This document shows, piece after piece, positions 23,493 to 33,805 of a DNA stretch of 64,000 nt (positions are counted from its first letter, which is position 1; every line of letters begins with the position of its first letter). A model generated the notes under the pieces. That model saw only the letters and a program-made list of their open reading frames with translations, searched no databases and had not been told where the DNA came from. The position numbers and the translations under genes were made by a program. The stretch lies in assembly GCA_026419785.1 (NCBI GenBank), contig JAODTK010005810.1, positions 1 through 64,000 on the forward strand. The letters run 5' to 3'. The DNA is from Sclerodactyla briareus. Taxonomy: Eukaryota > Echinodermata > Holothuroidea > Dendrochirotida > Sclerodactylidae.

Positions 23493-24814
23493 CATTGGCG
23501 TAGCCAGAGGGGGACCACAGGGGCCATGCCCCCCTCCCCCAATCGATGCCCCCAAATTCTTTTTCAATTTTTCACTTAATGACAACAACATTTGGCATTA
23601 TGCGGCTCTCTCTTTCCTCATGTGCTAGTCAGTCAAGTTGCTCGGATTCTCCTCTGACAGCCCCTTTTGGTTCAATATCCAAACAGTTGTGCAAAAAATG
23701 TTGCGCGCATTCGCGCGCAGTAGTTACCCGTTATTAGACACAATTTCTACCCATTTGGAGTTGCGGCAATTTCTTTGGATCATAGAAGACATGGGCATAA
23801 GAGGGGGTGCGTAGATACCCCTCCAACAACATTGGTCACTTATGGTTGTTTCCCGCTTGTACTCATTCCCAGTAAAAATTGCTTGAATAATTCAATTGTT
23901 GGTCAATATCCAACCAACATAGCGGAGTGCAAGGGGGGGAGGGCACTATCTATCCCCCCCCCCAGTTCGGGAAAAAAAAGTGCAAAATGATGAAAAACCT
24001 CCAGAAATATTGACCCCCCGTTAGCCTTGAGGGGGGGCGGGGGGGGATGGGGATATCATAGCTGTATCCAAAGCAATGCGCAAAAAAAATGACGTGCATC
24101 CTGCGCAGTATAGTAGCCGTGGTTTGTTGTCTGCTTTTGATACAAACCGAAATAACTATTTGAGATCGGGCAAATTGTGGATCCTGTGGACTATTAGATC
24201 CGGGTAATCCCTGCCAGCTTAAGGCATGGCCATAAGAGGAGGGAGCGTCGAAGAAAACCCCTCAGATTATACCAAAACAGTTGATTCATTCGTCCTAAAT
24301 GAGGGAGCCGAAAAAGATAGAAATGAGACCGGAATTATACCGGCCGAAAATGCCCAACAAAATTTCAGACAAAGGCAAAATTCGGCGAAATTCAGGAGGA
24401 ATTTTTAATCAAACGAGCAATTTTTTCCCGCGGTTAGCGCCGCCGTAAGTACTTTCTCCATCATGCGGACTTTAAGATTTGAGGGAAAAATTTTCGGCCA
24501 CCCTCCCCCCCCCCCCACCACCCCCCACTGCCCACATACCCCCTCCCCCCCCCAAAAAAAATGAGGGTCCTGTAACTCCTACTATCTGAAGGCCACGCAC
24601 GTTGAATAGAAAATTTGGAACCTCTTCTCAAGAACAAAGGTTTTTTGTCATAGAGAAAAAATTGACTTCAAATGATGGCAAATGTTTGAACCAGATTTAT
24701 GGGGTTCCTAAAAATGCAGAAAATGACTAAAGGGGAGGGGAACAAAAAAAACCTCCTCCCTTAGACCCCATCCCAAATGCCACCCCCAATCAAGATTCCT
24801 GGCTACGCCAATGG
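23493..24814. mobile_element. hAT-like non-autonomous DNA transposon with 8-bp target duplication
   Basis: The left end reads CATTGGCGTAGCCAG and the right end is its reverse complement. Both ends are flanked by ATGCCCAT (23,485-23,492 and 24,815-24,822), an exact 8-bp direct repeat. An 8-bp target duplication with short imperfect terminal repeats is the hallmark of the hAT superfamily. The 1,322-bp body has long G and C runs near the ends and no transposase-length frame, so it would have depended on an enzyme from elsewhere. Internal words recur, such as GGCATAAGAGG at about 23,795 and GCCATAAGAGG at about 24,230, suggesting an internal duplication of about 430 bases. Confidence 0.8.
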
Positions 24815-24899
24815 ATGCCCATTGTTCTCCAATGCAAATTAAAAGTGAACTAGACATATTGCAGGTAAACGCCGCGTGTATATCCCACACGACACTCTT

Positions 24900-25576
24900 A
24901 TGTGGAGACCTCGTTTGAGGAAGCACATCAAAGTTATGTCCATTTGACCTCCATTGCTTGAAAAGGCCCTACCTGTTGTTCGGACCAACTGTAGTCACAT
25001 TTTTCAGTTTTGTTTAAATACAACCAAGTTAGGAAAAAAATCCATGATTCATGCAAATTTTGAACCTCCTGTGACCTTGATGGACTTCATGTTGTTTACT
25101 GGACTAACAACAGTCACACCACCGAGTTTTTTATTCAAATTCGACGACTTTGAAAAATTCACAAATTCGACCTTGAAATCAACGTCATGTTTTTGGGACC
25201 AACAACTTTCCACCACCCATGTTCCGTGCAATCGTACCAACCTGCATTCTCCGCCCAAACATTGACCTCCGGTGCCTTGAAATCTTGTCATGTATTCGGG
25301 ACCACTTTTGTCCCGACCAGTTTCGTGTAAATCGGGTAAGCTCAGTAATTTTCGTGTGAAACCTGCAAAATAGAGGGCAAGCAGACATGCAGTGATACCA
25401 ACTTTCGAACTCATCCGACATTTCCCTAGGGCGGACATGTGCACCAAGTAGGAAGCCAATCGGAGAAAGCGTCAGAAAGTTTATTGCGCTACGAACGCCT
25501 AAAGTGTTCCCCAGCGGCGGCGGAGCCTGGGACGGCGCGGCTACACACCAAACCATAAGTATCATATCCCCAGACA
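24900..25576 (+). repeat. Family B interspersed repeat, copy 1
   Basis: It matches 27,075-27,681 in the same orientation. Both read GACCTCC..., a GTTGTTYGGACCAACTGTAG-like segment, an AACAACAGTCACACC segment, GCAGACATGCAGTGATRC, then a junction GTTATTGCGCTA followed by GGC-rich sequence and CTACAC. The unit is built from repeated phrases on accaa-c-t-agtttt, typical of non-coding interspersed repeats. Open frames within it are incidental. Confidence 0.88.
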
Positions 25577-27070
25577 CTCAACTCACTACTCGTGTCGCGG
25601 GATATCATTAAATACCGCATCCTAGTAAAACACATTTCAAATCTTCAGAACACCATCTTACTTTCCCGCGTTCCGCGCATGAATTCAGCCATAGCTGTGA
25701 TAAGCATTTGGCTTCAATTAGTAGTCTTTTAGTTTTTCGGACATCGTGCATCATGCAGATTTGTTGCACGACTCTGCATCTCTCCCCCGCCTATTCTTGC
25801 ATAACTCCTGGTTGCAATATCCACTCTCTTGCCCCACTCTTCTTGCAGCAATCTATTTTTTTGCATAACAGCAAACCGTTTTTCACTTCGATTCTTTTTC
25901 TTTTGTGAGAAAGTCGATTAAATAAGACTGACCTCCGTATAAAATGGGAAAAAAATATGGTTGTGTCATATATGGTTGGAAACAGCGTGATTTTATTTAC
26001 GAATACAGAATGAATAAATAAAATAACAAATCAAAATCAGCACCTGTTGTGAGATAGCATTCTGACATTAAATGAACTGGGTGAATAGAGTAGATCTTAA
26101 TTCAATCATACACCCCTGCTGGTCAACGGAACTCAAACAGACATAAACATCTGCCTCTCTGCGCGAATACTGTTCCGGAGTTTTTCCCTTGACTCTTTTG
26201 AAGTCATATCGGTATTTAATATAGACCATGTTGGGTCAGCTCACCAGTTCAGCTGGATCCCGCATCCTCTGACCCTAAGTTATGCATAAGGTTGTTTGTT
26301 ATTTCAACATAGACCTGCTACCACAATAAGTAGCAACGCCCCTAAGCCATTCAGAGGCGATCAGAAATATTCCAACACAATGTAAATGTTCTTATACATC
26401 GGATGTGCATATGAAATTGTGGTCAAAGTTTCGAGGACGTGTAGGCGGACAGTTCCACAACAACGACTGATCAGAGAGGCATAATCTTGAATCAGTGACG
26501 AGTCTTGAGGGCCGGGGGGTTTTGTGCGAACATTTCGCATATGCGATATTAATCATAATACTAAAACTGTTAAACTCACATCGATATAGTATGTCAAAAT
26601 TTAGGTAACGTAGCCCAAACCTCCCGGTTTAGAATTCAATTTGGGTGGATGGTTGTCACAGTCCAGAATCCTGGTCCTTTTGAATCGGGCCAGGAGAGAA
26701 CCCCAATCTCCGAAAGAAAATGCCTGAATTCATTGCTGAAATTCCTGCTGAAGTCGGGTCACAAACTGAATAACTTTTTGACACTGCTATTTTTTCGTTT
26801 TTTTTTGAGCGTTTCATCGCAACGTTCGGGCACAAGAAGAACAGATTACCCAATCGTCTGTTGTCATTGTTCTCTTATCATTGGGTTCTCTCCACTTTCA
26901 TTACGCCGAGGGGCGGTACCTATTTTGATGACTGTTGGTCACCCTAATTAACTTTGGCAATTGGCGTGGGACACGCCAATGTTTCCGGGTGAAGATAATT
27001 TATTTCTAACGAAATCATCATCTTTGAATCCAATTAAAAACCGATATCATATTTCTAAATAAAAAAACGG
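25577..27070. other. No gene seen; contains one perfect small palindrome
   Basis: Unique-looking sequence between the two family B copies. The best frames are about 100 codons and unremarkable. A perfect 9-base inverted repeat, ATTGGCGTG, lies at 26,960-26,980. Confidence 0.5.
26960..26980. repeat. Perfect 9-bp inverted repeat
   Basis: ATTGGCGTG and CACGCCAAT are separated by GGA. The arm resembles the first bases of the hAT-like end at 23,494 (ATTGGCGTAG), so it may be a relic of two ends brought together or a coincidence. Confidence 0.8.
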
Positions 27071-27074
27071 CCTT

Positions 27075-27681
27075 TGTGGACCCTCGTTTAGAGACAGCAC
27101 ATTTGTCCTATGTCTAGTTGACCTCCAGTGACTTTGAAGAAATGCCCACTTATTGTTCAGTCCCAACTGTAGTCCACATTCCCCCCAAGTTGTGTGTTTC
27201 AACACGACAAAATTATGGGAAAATCGCATGATATTTGCAAATTTAAAAACCTCTGGGGGGTGGGGACCTTGAAATAACATTCCTGTTGTTTGCACTAACA
27301 ACAGTCCACACGTCCACCGAGTTTTTGTTCAAGATTCCGATAAAGTTAGAAAAATTGCTGAAAACCCAACAAATTCTGACCTCGGGTGACCTAAAATCAA
27401 CAGCATGTTATTTGGGACCAACTTTTGTCCTCCACCCACCGAGTTTTGTGTGGTTCGGACTAACTCAGTATTTTCTTGTAACCTGCTGCAACTAGAGGCA
27501 GCAGACATGCAGTGATGCGAACCATTCGAGATTACATCAGGGCGAACATGTGTAACCAAGTTTCAGATCAATTGGATGAATCGATGAAAGTTATTGCGCT
27601 AGCGGCAGAGTTTGCGGCGGCGGTGGCGGCGGCGAGACGGAGACGACCGCTACACCTCTAAAACTATAATATCCCAGACCT
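27075..27681 (+). repeat. Family B interspersed repeat, copy 2
   Basis: This is the second copy of the repeat at 24,900-25,576, about 2.2 kb downstream in the same orientation. The GGC-rich part (27,614-27,640) is longer and cleaner than in copy 1. It ends near ATAATATCCCAGAC, as copy 1 does near ATCATATCCCCAGAC. Confidence 0.88.
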
Positions 27682-27689
27682 TTCAGAGT

Positions 27690-29280
27690 TGTGGTAATAC
27701 ATACAATAACTGCATTAACATATCCATCGAGCCACAACGCCACTACAAAAAAAGGACTTATTGCTGTGAAAAAAAAATAGTATAGTTTGGTATTCTTGCC
27801 AAGGTTATTTATAATTTAGTCGATTGCCCTGCTGTGGTTTCGATTTGACCTGATGTCATTACTGTTATCATTATGAAAACTCTGTTGTTGGGGGGGGGGT
27901 TTGGGTCGAGGGAGGGAGAGACCTCTTTTCCTTCATAAAACCTACTCCAAATAATAAAATATCTGGATTAAAGATGAAGGCGTAGAGCAGCCCAAAAATT
28001 CGTAAGGGTAAGACGACGCGGTTAGCATGCGTCGTATAACACCACCAGCAGAAGTCCTACGAAGAATTATAACGAGATGGAATGAAGAAGAAAAAATGGT
28101 TTTATAGGAGCAGGGCCAGAAATGGTTAAAACCATGTCGGTTAAAACTTTGATTGTATATGCCTGAGGAAATTAACTCAGTCATAATTTGGGCATATCTG
28201 AAATACTTTGTAGAGATGTTATCTAAAAAGTAATGATTATAGTTAATTTAGTTCCCTTTTCTGATAGTATGTGAGTCAGGTTTACGCGGAGTTCGCCACC
28301 AGAGGTGAGTATGAGAAAATTACCTCGATTTCGGTGGTTGGTGTGTGTGAATTGAATTGCCGCTCAGGCCGAAGACGAAAGAACATACCTGTTAACGCAG
28401 AGGGTACTGACCCTAAACTACTTTTTCAGCCCCAGCATTTCTTTCATTTCCCAGGAACATCTTGCATCATCGGGAAATCGAATTTGACAAGAGAGGGGGA
28501 ATTGGGGAGTCATTGTGGCTTACAGCCGATGCTCATAGCACAAGTATTTAGGTGGCATATAGATGCTCTTAGACTCACAGATTCAGGCATCACGTTGGTA
28601 AATCTTCACACGGAGAGTCTGCCTGGGTATACCTTATTTTAAGGACCGGCCTAATGAGGACTATTGCCGTATCCAAGAACCGATCATTCCATTTTCCGAT
28701 ACTTCCCCTCTGGTAAGATATCTTGTTATCCATCTCAAAGTAGTCAGCTTCGCTCGTTGGCTCAGAGCCAATTAATTAAGTGGCCTCAACATAATTGTTC
28801 AACTTTTGACCCATCATATTTTCAAGACAGCGAGGGAACACAATTGTCCGCATCGTGTTCCCAATGTGGTACTCGTCACCCGGCTCGGCTCCCCACCCCC
28901 CCCCTCCCCCTCTCAAACCTTCTAGTGAGAAGCTACGGACTTGGGAAAATATTTCCCACCCGCGTTCTAAGTGATTAACTCGAATTTGTTTCCTACTTGA
29001 AATTATCATCACGGCCCGGATGATTGGCGGACTAAGCCCAATCGTGGCATTCGCTAACTGTTAAGCAGTCTCTTTTTCCTAATTATTTATTCAAGCTTAT
29101 CGAGCTTCGCAAAGAAAATAATAAGTTTGTCATGATGTTTTCACATTGTGTAAAACATAAAATGCCTCCAGTGCCTCATACGCCTCCTCAAAGACTCATG
29201 CACTGGCTCCAAAGTCGTACCCCGAGGCCTCGGGATTGGAGGCGAAAGAGTGGATGAGACTAGTTGCCTTCCGATTCCGG
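27690..29280. other. No confident gene
   Basis: Mostly unique-looking. At 27,886-27,950 a G-run motif (GGGGTTTGGGTCGAGG followed by CTTTTCCTTCATAAAACC) resembles 36,888-36,955 and 43,741-43,810. The plus strand is open for 123 codons at 28,271-28,642 with no recognisable domain. A C-rich run occurs at about 28,894-28,912. Confidence 0.45.
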
Positions 29281-29285
29281 GCATG

Positions 29286-29346
29286 TGGTCTATGCAGGCG
29301 CGGATCCACGGGGGGGCGCCCCCGGCGCAGCGCCCCCCCCCCCCCT
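29286..29346. mobile_element. Probable DNA-element terminus, G/C-run type
   Basis: CAGGCGCGGATCCACG is followed by G and C runs. This resembles the G-rich ends of the elements at 23,493 and 49,158 in style but has a different core (GGCGCGGATCCA). A related word in reverse orientation lies at about 33,783-33,799 (TGTATCCGCCCCTG). I could not pair them with a convincing target duplication. Confidence 0.4.
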
Positions 29347-29603
29347 AAAAAATCTAGAGAGGATTTTTTTTGTTTCTTTTGCCGGCCTGAGCCGTTGCGT
29401 TAAATTGGAACAAAGCCCCAGCTGCGTCTGGCCCACAGTCAGAGAAAGCACCACGATGCGGCTGGGTTGTATTGTTAGGTATTCTTAGGTCTCAAAAGCT
29501 ATCGCGTATTAGGCACGGCAAAACCTACTATTAGTTACGGACCGAGTGCGCGGCAGAGCTATATGAGTTACGGACGACATGTGGTGATTTCCCACGTTTA
29601 GAG

Positions 29604-31135
29604 GGCGTTGGACATTGTCTTAATTCCACTAATTCAGGTGCGGACCCAAGGTGAAGATCTGACCCGACTAGGGCCGAATTCGAAGGATTACCAGGTTTCA
29701 TAACGAATTCGCGAATTTTAATCGAATATGCCCCAAAGTGCATAATTTGTTTTGCGCGCAATGTCGTTTCCGTGTATCAAGCGTTGTAGGCTAAATATGC
29801 GATTGGAATTCTTCGAATCATTTGTCACTCGAATTTCAGGAGCCGTGGGGGAAGACGGCCCCCCCCCTCCCAATTTTTCGGAAGATGAAAAATTCGTGGA
29901 AAAAATCTGGAAGGAAAGGAGCAAAGTTGGGGGAAAAAAATGCGGTAAATTTTTCCAGGACTTTTCCGATTTAAAATGCCCGAAAAACATTGCAAAAAAT
30001 TTTTCGCCCGCTTCGCGCGCGCCGGCATTTCCCGATGAATGGACTTGTAAAATTCGGGTTAAAATGTTCTGCTCCCAAATGGAATGGTCCCGTATGCTTA
30101 TGGCTTTTCCCTTCGATCCCACCAGGGAATGTTCGGAAAACCCCTGGATCCCACGCAAACAAAGCCAGAAGTAGAGAAAAGGTATTAAAAAAATACCATG
30201 TGTGATGAGATTCGGGTAAATCATAGTAGTAAGCACAATGACAACTTGTTAGTGTGTATTTAATCAAATCACACATGTAGATGGGGCTTCTGGAGCCGGC
30301 AGGTGCCATTCAGTCGATCTGGAGGCAGGGCGTAACGAGGCGGGGGGGGGGGGTGTCACACCCTCCCCCCCCCCGATAATTGAAGCCGTCGGCAAATTTA
30401 CGGTCTGTCGGGGCAGGGGCGTGGAGCGTTTCGAAAGTGGGGGGGGGGAACACATCGAATGCAAATTACAATCTGAGCGGAGCGGTCACCCATCTGTTGG
30501 AGCCGAGCGATACAGCGAACATTTTCAGTTTTCCATACCTCCAGATCGACGGAAACCGCAATTGCCAGGCTCAATAGCATGGCATGTGTGATTTGAGTAA
30601 AAGACAGACAAAAAAGTTGTAATAATGCATACTAAGATGATTACCGAATATCACACAAAGTATTTTTTACACCTTCTCTATTCTGGCTTTGTTGCGTCTA
30701 CCAGGTGTCTACCGATCGGTCTTCTGGTGGGAGCGAAGGGGAAAAGCCATAGGCTAACGACCACTCCAATTTTGAGAGCAGAAAATTTATACCCGAAGTT
30801 TCCCAAACAAATCGGTCAATCGGAACTACCGGAGCGCGCGAAGCGAGAGAAAAAAAAGTGGGGACGGGGGGGGCATCTGCCCCAAGGACTTCTGACATTA
30901 ATCGAGTGAACGAGCTGATTGAAAGCTTTACATCGCATATTTTAGCCTACAAGCCGGAGAAGAACGCCATTTGCGCGGAAACACTTGATAAATATGCACT
31001 TTTGGCTATATTCGATTTAAAATTCGAGAACTCGGCATGAAAAATGGGTATAATCCTTCACTGCGGCCATAGTCGGATCCAGATCTTCACCTGGGGTCCG
31101 CACTGGAATTAGTGGACTTAAGACTTTCCAAACGC
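29604..31135. mobile_element. Fold-back element with arms of about 600-700 bp
   Basis: The left arm (29,604 to about 30,330) is the reverse complement of the right arm (about 30,535-31,135) over almost its whole length. Landmark pairs include TCCACTAATTCAGGTGCGG with the complement at 31,097-31,115, the AGGTGAAGATCTG segment with 31,080-31,092, GCTTCGCGCGC at 30,010 with 30,834-30,844, and CAAATCACACATG near 30,266 with 30,582-30,594. The left arm has about 130 extra bases (29,885-30,010). The central 200 bases hold G and C runs. Long frames on both strands mirror each other and are products of the fold-back, not genes. No clear flanking target duplication was found. Confidence 0.85.
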
Positions 31136-31270
31136 GATTATTGTTTGGTTAGACAGATATTGAATCAGTTTAGATGATTATCAAAATCAGGGCTGTGCCT
31201 ATTATTTGTCATTACGGGCCGGAAAAAAGAAAGGGGGGGGGGGGGGGGGAGGGACAAAACGAGGTGATAT

Positions 31271-31295
31271 CCCCCCCACTTTTGAAGTGGGGGGG
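31271..31295. repeat. Perfect C7ACTT/AAGTG7 hairpin
   Basis: Seven C residues plus ACTT are followed by a TTG loop and AAGT plus seven G residues. It sits beside a run of about 17 G residues (31,234-31,250) just outside the fold-back element. Confidence 0.9.
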
Positions 31296-31341
31296 ACATG
31301 TTCCCCGTCCCCCACCTGGTGAAGCCCATGTCTGTCGGCAC

Positions 31342-31450
31342 AAAAAAGGAGAAAGAGGAAAGAAAAGAAGAGGAAAGAGGAGAGGAGGAAAAGAAGAGGA
31401 AAGAGGAGAGGAGGAAATAAAAAAGGAAGGGAAAAGAAAAGGGAAGTAAG
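31342..31450. repeat. Polypurine tract with internal 26-bp repeat
   Basis: Almost every base is A or G for about 110 bases. A unit beginning AAAAGAAGAGGAAAGAGG repeats at 31,363 and 31,389. Long polypurine stretches can form triplex (H-DNA) structures. Confidence 0.9.
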
Positions 31451-31459
31451 GCAGTTTGT

Positions 31460-31940
31460 GAAGGGGTAGTAGCAGGGAAGGAAATCAACTTTTGGCCTCT
31501 TCATCTAATTGGCCCATTCAGCGTCGGCCAGAAAATGACACGCCAGCAACCGTATATTGTGACGGCCGTCGCCGTCGGTTTTGTAATTGACGAGTGACCG
31601 CGTCTGTCGGCAAGTCGGCAAACGGGGGGCAATAAAGGCGCTGCGTTTTACATTTATTCCATTGAGTCTGAACATTCCTTGAAAGTTTTTGTTTCTGCCC
31701 TATATTCCTGTTAGATACATAAAAAATTCAAGCCATTTTGCTTGAAAACAATTAAGAAAGACATTTCCCATGCGGATAAATGAAACAGTGGGTTTTAGGC
31801 GGGGAATCAAGCGAACGGCATAAGATAGATTGGCGAGAAATAGAGGGCAGTTTTTTTTAGATTAAAAAAAATGCGGCAGGAAAAACTACCCAACTTTGGA
31901 CACAGAATGAGTTGAAATCTGGTTGGAGATATCCAATGCA
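31460..31940. other. No gene seen
   Basis: Unique-looking sequence between the polypurine tract and the AAT tract. No open frame with character and no repeat ends were found. Confidence 0.5.
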
Positions 31941-31941
31941 T

Positions 31942-31958
31942 TAATAATAATAATAATA

Positions 31959-32013
<55 letters not shown>

Positions 32014-32018
32014 AATAA
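31942..32018. repeat. AAT trinucleotide microsatellite
   Basis: About 25 AAT triplets with a single frame slip near 31,961. Confidence 0.97.
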
Positions 32019-32019
32019 A

Positions 32020-32620
32020 GTGTTGAAAAACTACTATTAGGCGCCGGTATCCGCACCGAAGGCGCATCATGGCGCCCCGCAAGAACAACCAAACAAAAGA
32101 TAATAATCAATTAAACGGAACTTTAAAAAGATGTGTGTTTTCAGTTCGACTTGAAAGTTATCATTACGTAGACAATCTTACATGAGGGCATTAAGTGGAA
32201 AGAAGAGGTACTAAAAGGATGAAAACTTTAGATCAATTCACCATGAAGGGGTCAATTTTGCGCGATTCGCGCCAGTTGGTATTATATGATCTGTCGTCAT
32301 ATACATCACGAAGCTGCAGTTAAAAATCCAGCAGTGTTTAGGATTCAGGCAAAAATTTTCGGCGTTCTCGTTTTCTGAATTGAGAAAGTGTCAGACGTAA
32401 TAACTGAAACGCCCCCCAATTGTGCTGAAAAATATTGCACAGATTGCATCTGAAGACGCTTTCATATCAAAATTTTTCACCCCCCTCCCATTATAAGTTA
32501 GTCCTCCCCCCATACAGATCACAATGGCCAGATCCGTCGGTATTAAATAAAAACAGGATCTTTAACACCCCCCCAATCATCAACCCCTCGCTACGCCCCT
32601 TTGGAGGGTATGAGATATGA
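32020..32620. other. No gene; probable element end near 32,605
   Basis: The stretch up to 32,400 is featureless. At 32,586-32,605 CGCTACGCCCCTTTGG reads, on the opposite strand, as AGGGGCGTAGCG followed by G runs. This is the end style of other G-run DNA elements here and would place an element to its left. I did not find the partner end. Confidence 0.4.
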
Positions 32621-32770
32621 GAATCTGATTTTTTTTTGGTACGCTTCGCGGCAAACCAATCGTGGCGCTGCTTAGTTGTCATTTGCATTCGCTTTTCCAA
32701 ACGGATCGACGCCCCTTGTTTGTAGCTATTGTTTTGTCGTCATGCGTGGGTAAATGTCCCACGAGGATCT

Positions 32771-32771
32771 T

Positions 32772-32814
<43 letters not shown>

Positions 32815-32850
32815 TATTATATATATATATATATATAATATATAAATATA
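32771..32850. repeat. TA microsatellite
   Basis: About 80 bases of near-pure TA with a short GAGATATT interruption. It lies at the inner end of the truncated hAT-like copy. Confidence 0.97.
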
Positions 32851-32869
32851 ACTTTCATAATTTTCTCTA

Positions 32870-33640
32870 AGAATGCCCTCCGGATTATATATCACAGGAT
32901 CCTGCCCACTCAGTAGGAAAGTTTTCAGCTTGATCAGGCGTTTCGGGGGCAAGCTTCGGCTAATCCAATGTGGCGAGAATACATTGTCACAATCGTTCCA
33001 AAATTGACCCCATATTCACGCACACACCAAAACAATGTATTCTTTGCCACCCCCCCCCCTCCCCGCCAAAGACAGCTTGACACGTCAAATTTAGCCTTGA
33101 TCTGGGCAATTGATGCTGTGCCGGTGTGCAAGTGTGACCTCTTCGTGATCTCAGATGACTTCGAATCATCCAAAACAATTGTTCTTTTCACTCATCACGA
33201 TTGCGTTATGAAAGAGTCAAATTCATACGCCAGTGGAACATCTGTTTTGTGACGACTTTGTTCCTCAAACGGCACCAAAAATGTGTATATTTGGGATATC
33301 ACTAACTTGCAAAAAATTGTCGTTAGTACAACGTTGACGTGTGTTGGAAAAAGGGAGCTAGTCTTAATGGACAACAGGGTTCCTCCAAAATTCCATGAAA
33401 CAATCATTCAGAATTTGCTTGGTTATGCTTTTTTAACAAAATACTTGAGAAAGGCCGTTTCCGCGCCATCTGGGATGTCTCTCAAACCAGAAATATTCTG
33501 GTGCGCGCGCGCACCCCTGTGGCGCTCCGCAGATGGTCAAACATGATGAATCTCTATGCCTTGGCCCCACACACATCCCAGACCTCGGCAACCCCGGCCC
33601 CCTACTAAAAATCTCTGGCGACGCCCAACTATCAGAAAGT
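32870..33640 (-). mobile_element. Truncated hAT-like copy related to 49,158-51,756
   Basis: Read on the minus strand from 33,640 leftwards, this matches 49,158-49,970 in order. The terminal GGCG(T/A)CGCCAGAGATTTTTAGTAG leads into GATTTGAGAGACATCCCAGATGG, then CAAATTCTGAATGATTGTTTCAT, then GAACAATTGTTTTGGAT, then AACGCCTGATCAAGCTGAAA and CTACTGAGTGGGCAGGATC. Agreement is about 80 percent by eye. The match stops at the TA tract near 32,860, so the rest of the element is missing or replaced. No transposase frame is visible. Confidence 0.85.
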
Positions 33641-33664
33641 GCGGTCAAATCCAATAACAGTTCA

Positions 33665-33805
33665 GTGACTAGGGGAAGACTTCCCCCACCCCTTCAGATT
33701 TGGGGGCTTCGCGCTTCCTGCGCTCCCCATATCTTCTCCCCAAATATTATGTTAATAAGTTTTGGCGCCCCTCTAACTGAAAATCCATGTATCCGCCCCT
33801 GTTAT
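33665..33805. mobile_element. Fragment of another DNA element, right end at about 33,800
   Basis: GGCGCCCCTCTAACTG is followed by ATCCATGTATCCGCCCCTG. In reverse complement this reads CAGGGGCGGATACATGGAT, a typical G-rich element end. It abuts the truncated hAT-like copy, so at least two elements meet here. The left end was not found. Confidence 0.4.

Noticed and set aside
25049-25577. Minus-strand frames of 130-136 codons
   Set aside because: They cover the family B repeat, and the second family B copy does not keep the same frames.
28000-28095. Possible second SAP-like segment sharing a GCAGAAGTCCT word with 53,167
   Set aside because: The match is about 11 bases and does not extend in either strand's protein sense; probably chance.
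29718-30236. Minus-strand 172-codon frame and plus-strand 140-codon frame
   Set aside because: Both lie in the arms of the fold-back element and mirror frames in the opposite arm; no protein family is recognisable.
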